From contig CAJTTS010000027.1 in assembly GCA_910579155.1 (NCBI GenBank), positions 1-36,178 of the forward strand: DNA of 36,178 nt. Reading direction: 5' to 3'. The notes under the pieces are model-generated. The model was not told the DNA's origin, made no database searches, and saw only the letters and a program-made list of their open reading frames with translations. Numbering within the stretch: the first letter of the stretch is position 1; each line of letters begins with the position of its first letter. The position numbers and the translations under genes were made by a program. This DNA comes from an uncultured Oscillospiraceae bacterium (lineage in GTDB: Bacteria > Bacillota_A > Clostridia > Oscillospirales > Oscillospiraceae). Of this stretch, positions 30,898 through 36,178 are shown piece by piece.

Positions 30898-31797
30898 ATG
30901 AAAAAACGAATCGTGACGCTGCTGTGTACCACCGTCCTTGCCCTGGGCCTGACCCTGGCCCCGGCGCTGGCCTCGGCTGGGCCGTTCTACCCCATCAAGG
31001 TGGACGAGTACACCTACGGCCCTCTGGACGAGCTACGCATCAGTAAGGTCTACCAGCTCTCCCTCTCCGACGATCCCAGCGGCATCCCCACCGAGGACTT
31101 TGAGCGCGGTGGGCGGCGCTATTACCTGCTGGACATGATCAAGGAGGACGAGATCGGCGTGGACACCCAGGACTACACCGACACCATCACCGTGGACAGC
31201 GACACCAACGACCTGTCCAAGATCTTGAAGCAGTTGGACCCCCACCGGGACGTGACCACCGAGGACGGGCACACCGGCCTGCTGGCCCTGGACTATACCT
31301 CCGTGAAGGTGGAGGCCAAGGGCTATAAAACCAGCACGCGCAGCCTGTCCGCCACCCGCACCTATCCCAGCCTGTCCGACGCCGACCTGGAGCTGATCCC
31401 CAAGACCATCACGGACGGGGGCAAGACCCTGACCCTGGGCGCGGTGGAGTGGTCCGGCGGCGAGAACGGCTTCTACACCGCCACAGCCACCTACACCGGC
31501 ACCTCCAGCACCCGCTCCGCCACCGGCTACACGGTGACGGCCAGCTACACCGGGCAGGTTGCCAAGACCGATTGCGAGGTGGTGACTTACACCGCCATTT
31601 TCGGCAGCGTGGAGCTGGCCGGGGACGAAAAGGACGCTAAGGAATCCACCCCGCCTGAGACCCTGGCCCCGGACGCCCCCGCTGAAAAAGGCGGCGGCAT
31701 TGGCCTGCTTCCCATCCTGGGCTGTGTGGGCGGCGTGGCCGCGCTGGTTGCGGCGGGCGTCTGGATCACCAAAAAAATGAAAGAGAGGCGAACATAA
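30898..31797 (+). CDS. Secreted, membrane-anchored surface protein
   Basis: 299 residues. Cleavable-type signal peptide (MKKR, then TLLCTTVLALGLTLAPALAS), a beta-rich extracellular part with many Thr/Ser/Asp, and a C-terminal anchor (GLLPILGCVGGVAALVAAGV, then KKMKERR). No LPxTG motif is seen, so it is likely held by the membrane helix rather than sortase. First gene of a surface cluster (sortase, CHAP protein, SpaA adhesin); its stop is three bases before the sortase ATG, so they are coupled. Probably part of the cell-contact or wall machinery of conjugation (inference). Confidence 0.7.
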   Translation: MKKRIVTLLCTTVLALGLTLAPALASAGPFYPIKVDEYTYGPLDELRISKVYQLSLSDDPSGIPTEDFERGGRRYYLLDMIKEDEIGVDTQDYTDTITVDSDTNDLSKILKQLDPHRDVTTEDGHTGLLALDYTSVKVEAKGYKTSTRSLSATRTYPSLSDADLELIPKTITDGGKTLTLGAVEWSGGENGFYTATATYTGTSSTRSATGYTVTASYTGQVAKTDCEVVTYTAIFGSVELAGDEKDAKESTPPETLAPDAPAEKGGGIGLLPILGCVGGVAALVAAGVWITKKMKERRT

Positions 31798-31799
31798 TC

Positions 31800-32645
31800 A
31801 TGAAGCGGCATCTGCATCTTTTCTTTGTGGCGGCGGCCCTCGCCGCCCTGTGCGTGGCCCCAGCCCACGCGCTGGAATACACCATCGACGGTGCGGACGA
31901 TTACCTGTTCGGACGGCCCACCAGCGACGGCACCATCTACGAGTGGGAGAATCCCAACGTGGACAGAAGCAAGAACACCGCCCTCATCCCGCCCGGTTTT
32001 GGGACGCCCACCAGCTATCTGCCGGGGAGCGGTGAATACCTCACCCCCAACCTTGTCCCCGGCGCTCTCAACGGCGGGCTGGTGAACCAGGTGGGCAGCG
32101 TGGGCAACCCGGACGGCGGCACTTCCACCAACACCACCGGCAGCGGCTACCCCGCCCCCGGCACCAGCGTGGACAGCTCCGGCTATCCCACGGTGGGTGG
32201 CGGCAGCTCCACAGGCGGGCAGGCCACCGCGTTCACCGAAGTGACCGGCTCTATGTACTACAGCAACGGAAGCCTGGGCACCCTCAAAATTCCCTCCATC
32301 GGCCTGACCGTGGGTGTGTATGAGGGCACCGACAGTGCCGCTCTGCTCAAAGGCGCGGGCCACTTTGAGGGCACCAGCATCTGGCTGGGCAATGTTTGTG
32401 TCGCAGGGCACAATCGCGGTGTGCGCAATGACTTCGGCAAGATCCACACCCTGCGCTCCGGCGATACCGTCACCTTCACCACCGTCCTGGGCACCATGAC
32501 CTACTCCGTGTCCAGCGTCACAAAGGTGGCTGTGACCGACACCTCCGGCCTGTCCGCCACCTCGGACAATCAGATCACCCTCTATACCTGTGTGGAGAAC
32601 CAGCCCGCCTACCGCTGGTGCGTCAAAGCCGTGGCCGCCTCCTGA
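31800..32645 (+). CDS. Sortase (class D-like)
   Basis: 281 residues: signal peptide (about 1-24), a Gly/Ser/Pro-rich linker (about 65-140) and a C-terminal sortase domain (about 155-281). The catalytic His is in VAGHNRG (H204), Cys in TLYTCV (C264) and Arg in PAYRW (R272), giving the His-Cys-Arg triad. TLxTC spacing suits class D/E-like sortases. It would attach the downstream SpaA adhesin, or link its subunits, on the cell wall. The unusually long low-complexity linker between signal and catalytic domain is noteworthy. Confidence 0.85.
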   Translation: MKRHLHLFFVAAALAALCVAPAHALEYTIDGADDYLFGRPTSDGTIYEWENPNVDRSKNTALIPPGFGTPTSYLPGSGEYLTPNLVPGALNGGLVNQVGSVGNPDGGTSTNTTGSGYPAPGTSVDSSGYPTVGGGSSTGGQATAFTEVTGSMYYSNGSLGTLKIPSIGLTVGVYEGTDSAALLKGAGHFEGTSIWLGNVCVAGHNRGVRNDFGKIHTLRSGDTVTFTTVLGTMTYSVSSVTKVAVTDTSGLSATSDNQITLYTCVENQPAYRWCVKAVAAS

Positions 32646-32732
32646 CCCTGGCTGACATCCTCGACTTCCCACAGCTTCTTTGGTATCATATGGGTGTAAA
32701 CAAAACTACTTCTACCAGGGAGGCGCAAGGAT

Positions 32733-33458
32733 ATGAACAGAACACGGGAAGTCATTTTTATGGGCATCGGCATCCTCACCGGCATCACCCTCTGCGGCCC
32801 CGCCGCGCAGGCGGCGGACTACCTCAAGGCCACGTTCAGCAGCCAGCCCATCTACGTCAACGGCCAGCGCGTCCAGATGGAGGCGTACTCCATCCATGGC
32901 AATAACTTCGTCAAGCTCCGGGACATCGGACAGGCTGTGGACTTCGGCGTGGAGTACGATCCCGTTACCAACAGCGTCTACATCGACCCCCATTCTTCTT
33001 ATCAGGAGGAAGTGAAGCAGGTTGAACAGACCCCGGCCTCCCCCTCCGCCACCGACCTCACGGAAGAAACTGTGCGCTCCACCATCCGGGCGCTCCGGGA
33101 CACCTACCCCTCCAACACTCCTTACCCCGCGCCCTACCGCTCCACCAGCAACGGCCCCTATGGGGTATCCTCCACCAACTGCGCGGGCTGGGCCACCCTT
33201 TGCAGCGACGCCGCCTTTGGGAACCTCCCCTGGCGGCGGGTGGACCGGCCAAGCTGGGATCAGATCAGGGCCGGTGATCTCATTGAGTACACCAATTCCT
33301 CCGCCCATCATGTGGTGGTGGTTCTGAACAAGACAAGCGAGTACGTCAAGGTCACGGAGAGCGGAACCAACAACAAGGCCCGGTGGGGCGGGCAGTACCC
33401 CCAATGGTGGCTGGAGGGCCAATCCACCTACATCCTTTACACGCGATACCCCCAATAA
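32733..33458 (+). CDS. Secreted CHAP-like cysteine hydrolase with stalk domain
   Basis: 241 residues. Signal peptide (cleavage near AQAAD, residue 28), then a copper-amine-oxidase-N-terminal-like domain (IYVNGQRVQMEAYSIHGNNF, KLRDIGQAVDFGV-Y-x5-SVYID; about 38-86), a linker, and a papain-like domain with Cys in STNCAGWATL (C150) and His in SSAHHVVVVL (H192 or H193). Such proteins are probable peptidoglycan hydrolases/amidases, used by conjugative elements to open the wall. AGGGAGG is before the ATG. It follows the sortase after 87 bases. Confidence 0.7.
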   Translation: MNRTREVIFMGIGILTGITLCGPAAQAADYLKATFSSQPIYVNGQRVQMEAYSIHGNNFVKLRDIGQAVDFGVEYDPVTNSVYIDPHSSYQEEVKQVEQTPASPSATDLTEETVRSTIRALRDTYPSNTPYPAPYRSTSNGPYGVSSTNCAGWATLCSDAAFGNLPWRRVDRPSWDQIRAGDLIEYTNSSAHHVVVVLNKTSEYVKVTESGTNNKARWGGQYPQWWLEGQSTYILYTRYPQ

Positions 33459-33485
33459 TCCCCACAATCCGATTACCAACACTGG

Positions 33486-33517
33486 CAGGGCCAGATCGTG
33501 AAAACGGTCTGGCCCTG
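33486..33517 (+). terminator. Stem-loop before the SpaA adhesin gene
   Basis: CAGGGCCAGA-T-CGT pairs with ACG-G-TCTGGCCCTG around GAAA, followed by TTCC. The T-run is poor, so it may be a partial terminator that lowers adhesin expression. Confidence 0.5.
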
Positions 33518-33542
33518 TTCCATGTCAAAGGAGGTTTTCATT

Positions 33543-36178
33543 TTGAAGAAAAACATCATCAAGCGGGCTGTCAGCCTGCTCCTGGCGCTGGTGTGCGTCC
33601 TGGGCGTCCTGCCCCTGTCGGCGTTCGCCGCCGAGGGACTGTCCAGCGCCCCCGGCTCCATCACGCAGAAAAGCAGCGACTACATGAAGATCGGCGGCAA
33701 ATCCGTCCGTTACAAGGCCGCCAGCAGCATCATCAACAACATTGGCCTGCCCTATGTGTTCAACGAGCAGGTGGACGTGCCCGGTTACGGCCCCACCCGC
33801 GCCCTGTGCGCCTATCAGAAGGGCACCCTGGGGCCGGGGGCCAATGGGCAGAAATGGAACTATAAGAGCGAGGTGGACAACGCTTCGCTGAAGGTCCTGC
33901 TTACCTACATCTACTCCCTCACCTACGGTGATTTCACAGATGCGGGCAACGCCGTGGGGCTGGAGCATTGGGATCAGTATTGGTCCGACATATGGTTCCT
34001 GGTGGCCCAGGCGGGGAGCTGGCTCTACGAACATGGCGCCATCCTGGACGTGAACAGCAACCGGGAGGGCTTCATTGAGCAGATGGCGGAGGAATTTGTG
34101 GCGGCGATGAAGCTGTACCACCGCACCTACGGCCAGTCCTCCTGGATCAAGGACTGGGACGCCATCAACACCCATTCCATCATTGACAGCGCGGACGGCG
34201 GCAAGACCGGCTATTCCGCCTATGACTACATCGCCACCGGGGTAAACCTGGTGCTGGATCACCCGGAATATTTCCACGAGTATCACCTGTGGCTCTACGA
34301 ATGGGACAAGTCCCAGCCCTGGAAGCTGGCGGGCCAGTCCGGGGTGCCCATGCAGCATCTGCTGATCGCCGTGCCGGATGACCAGCCCTCCCAGGACACT
34401 GTGAGGCTGACCGTAAAGAAGCTGGAGGCTGGCACCAACAAGCCCATCCCCGGCGTCACCTTCAAAGTGGAGGGCATGGACGGGAACAGCGATTTCTCTG
34501 TCACCAGGGAAACCGGCGCAGACGGCACCTTTACCCTCACCGCCGAGGCCGACGATCTGATTGCGGGCCAGTACACCATCACGGAGGTCGCGGCCCCGGA
34601 GGGCTATGTGGCCCAGACCGAATCCCAAACTGTGACCGTACTGCCCAACAGCTCGGTCAGCAATACCTTCACCTTCTACAACACCCCGACCACCACCGAG
34701 GGGGACGGCACGATCCGCAAGGTAGACGCCGACAATCCCACCGTGGGCGTCCCCGGTGCAATCATCCGCATCACCTCCGTCAAGCTGGATGATGGCGGCA
34801 GCTTTGTCAGCGAGTACATCACCAAGGACGGCGGCTATATTTTGAAGGAGGATCTGGACTTCTCCCAGCTCCCCACCGGGAGCTATATCGCGGAGGAGAT
34901 CACACCCCCGGAGGGATTCATCCTCAGCTCCGATGTGTCCAAAGTGAAGCAGCCCTTCGTGTGGGACGGGGAGCATGACATCTCCCTGATTTTCGAGAAC
35001 AGCGCGAAGGTCCGTGTGCAGTTAAAGAAGGTGGACGAGAGCGGCAGCCCCCTGGCTGGCGCTATTTTTGTCATCCTGCGGGATGGACAGGTCATCGGCA
35101 CCGAGGAAACCAAGGCGGACGGCACCATCACCGTGTCCAACGTCAGCGAGGGCTACTACGAGTTCCGCGAGGTACACGCGCCCGCTGGTTTTGACTGCGA
35201 CCGCTCCCCGGTGGGCGTCCATGTCAACGCCGAGGATCTCCAGGGTGAGCAGACCATCGTAGTCACCAAGGCCAACCATCACAAGCGCAGCCTGACCATC
35301 ACCAAGCGGAACACCGAGACCGGCGACCCTGTTCCGGGCACCAGCTTCCATATCCGGGGCGTGAACCTGGGCTATGAAAACGATGTGGTGACGGGGGCGG
35401 ACGGCAAGGCCACCCTCTCCGATATGCCCTCCGGGTGCTACGAGATCGAGGAAACGGACGTGCCCGCCCCCTATCTGCTGGACACCAACAACCGCAAGAC
35501 CGTTTGGATCGACGCTACCAAGGATCAGGACGTGGTGGTGGACTTCGTGAACAGCACCCGCCCCGGTCTGCGCCTGCTGAAAATCGACCAGCAGACCGGC
35601 GAACCCCTTTCCGGCGTCCAGTTCCGCATCAGGGAGGTCAACGGCGGCTATAACGAGCTGCATTTTACCGATAAGGACGGCCTGATCGTGCTGGAGGGAC
35701 TGAATCCGGGCGCTTATACCGTGCAGGAAACCAAGCCCAAGAATGGCTGGGTGGCGGACGATACCATCCATACTGTTTACCTGGATGAGAACAAGACCAC
35801 CACCATTGAATTGAACAACCTGCGCAAGCCGGATCTGTTTATTAAAAAGGTGGATTCCGTCACCGGCAGTCCCATTGAGGGCGTAAAGTTCCAGGTCTGG
35901 CGCGGTTCTGACGATACCCAGACCGGCGAATACAACGACCTGGGCACCTATTACACCGATGCCGAGGGCCAGATCCACCTGGAGCGGGTGGACACGGGCT
36001 GGTATAAGATCCAGGAGCTGGAACCCGCCCCCGGCTACACCATCAAGCAGCCCGACACCCAGGAAATCTATCTGGCAGCGGGCAAAGATCACACCGTCAC
36101 CTTCGAGAACACCCCAAAAAACTGCATCATTGTTGAGAAATATGACAGCGTGACGGGCGAGGCCCTGGCCGGATGCAC
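33543..36178 (+). CDS. Thioester-domain/SpaA-repeat adhesin (5' part)
   Basis: A TTG start eight bases after AAAGGAGG opens a frame of 878 codons that runs off the window. Signal peptide (MKKNIIKRAVSLLLALVCVL, cleaved near AFAAE). The N-terminal domain (about 30-275) resembles thioester domains: Cys in ALCAYQ (C89) and Gln in VAQAGSWLY (Q156) would form the internal thioester for covalent host binding (inference). Then at least six Cna-B/SpaA repeats of 85-100 residues, starting near 286 with V-KKLE, each with KVD/TKR strands, a P(L/I)-x-G-V-F core and an E-T/E-E isopeptide-type Glu; a seventh begins at the edge. The LPxTG end would lie beyond. Confidence 0.85.
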   Translation, partial: MKKNIIKRAVSLLLALVCVLGVLPLSAFAAEGLSSAPGSITQKSSDYMKIGGKSVRYKAASSIINNIGLPYVFNEQVDVPGYGPTRALCAYQKGTLGPGANGQKWNYKSEVDNASLKVLLTYIYSLTYGDFTDAGNAVGLEHWDQYWSDIWFLVAQAGSWLYEHGAILDVNSNREGFIEQMAEEFVAAMKLYHRTYGQSSWIKDWDAINTHSIIDSADGGKTGYSAYDYIATGVNLVLDHPEYFHEYHLWLYEWDKSQPWKLAGQSGVPMQHLLIAVPDDQPSQDTVRLTVKKLEAGTNKPIPGVTFKVEGMDGNSDFSVTRETGADGTFTLTAEADDLIAGQYTITEVAAPEGYVAQTESQTVTVLPNSSVSNTFTFYNTPTTTEGDGTIRKVDADNPTVGVPGAIIRITSVKLDDGGSFVSEYITKDGGYILKEDLDFSQLPTGSYIAEEITPPEGFILSSDVSKVKQPFVWDGEHDISLIFENSAKVRVQLKKVDESGSPLAGAIFVILRDGQVIGTEETKADGTITVSNVSEGYYEFREVHAPAGFDCDRSPVGVHVNAEDLQGEQTIVVTKANHHKRSLTITKRNTETGDPVPGTSFHIRGVNLGYENDVVTGADGKATLSDMPSGCYEIEETDVPAPYLLDTNNRKTVWIDATKDQDVVVDFVNSTRPGLRLLKIDQQTGEPLSGVQFRIREVNGGYNELHFTDKDGLIVLEGLNPGAYTVQETKPKNGWVADDTIHTVYLDENKTTTIELNNLRKPDLFIKKVDSVTGSPIEGVKFQVWRGSDDTQTGEYNDLGTYYTDAEGQIHLERVDTGWYKIQELEPAPGYTIKQPDTQEIYLAAGKDHTVTFENTPKNCIIVEKYDSVTGEALAGC

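Overview
The window looks like chromosome of a gut-type, fairly GC-rich member of the Clostridia (Oscillospiraceae/Lachnospiraceae style). This rests on strong AGGAGG ribosome sites, frequent GTG/TTG starts, a GPH-type sugar symporter, and a Gram-positive conjugative-element module with sortase, CHAP protein and Cna-B/SpaA adhesin. The genus cannot be fixed from sequence reading alone.

Region 1 (about 1-10900, almost all on the minus strand) is a catabolic operon for unsaturated uronides. Read in transcription order it holds two tandem GH88 unsaturated glucuronyl hydrolases, a GPH/MFS_2 symporter, an SDR dehydrogenase (DhuD/KduD type), an RpiB-fold isomerase (DhuI type), a discoidin-like protein, a YhcH/YjgK/YiaL protein and a GH2 glycosidase. 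An AraC-family regulator lies upstream. The symporter would import short uronides, GH88/GH2 would split them, and DhuI/DhuD would carry the released 4-deoxy-5-keto-uronate towards 2-keto-3-deoxygluconate. No polysaccharide lyase and no KDG kinase/aldolase is in the window. The left edge holds a broken piece of a large conjugative-element protein.

Region 2 (about 10900-15300, AT-richer) has an unknown 150-aa gene, an XRE regulator with a membrane anchor, a DUF2264 gene (possible second uronide glycosidase) and two arrays of a degenerate 12-bp site repeated every ~22 bp. Each array ends directly on the -35 box of a promoter.

Region 3 (15300-25100) is a mosaic of mobile-element scraps and cargo: a DUF3847 pseudogene fused tail-to-tail with a truncated acetyltransferase, a sigma-like factor, a MobV/Pre relaxase and a 59-aa gene. 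Two cargo islets follow. Islet A is a proteasome-fold (Ntn-hydrolase-like) protein with a coupled 61-aa partner, lying between two copies of the same bidirectional terminator. Islet B is a two-gene OLD-nuclease/UvrD-helicase operon (Gabija-like defence) beside a decayed recombinase, lying between two copies of a ~180-nt structured repeat whose stems differ by compensatory changes.

Region 4 (25100-36178, GC-rich, plus strand) is the maintenance and cell-surface module of an integrative conjugative element: ParA, ParB, a run of small unknown genes, a DUF6017/replication-initiator-like protein, a DUF4406-like protein, a duplicated-domain protein, a secreted anchored protein, a class-D-like sortase, a CHAP-like hydrolase, and a large thioester-domain/SpaA-repeat adhesin that runs off the right edge.

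Most worth a second look: the proteasome-like cargo gene, the covarying repeat that brackets the Gabija-like operon, and the 22-bp-phased arrays.
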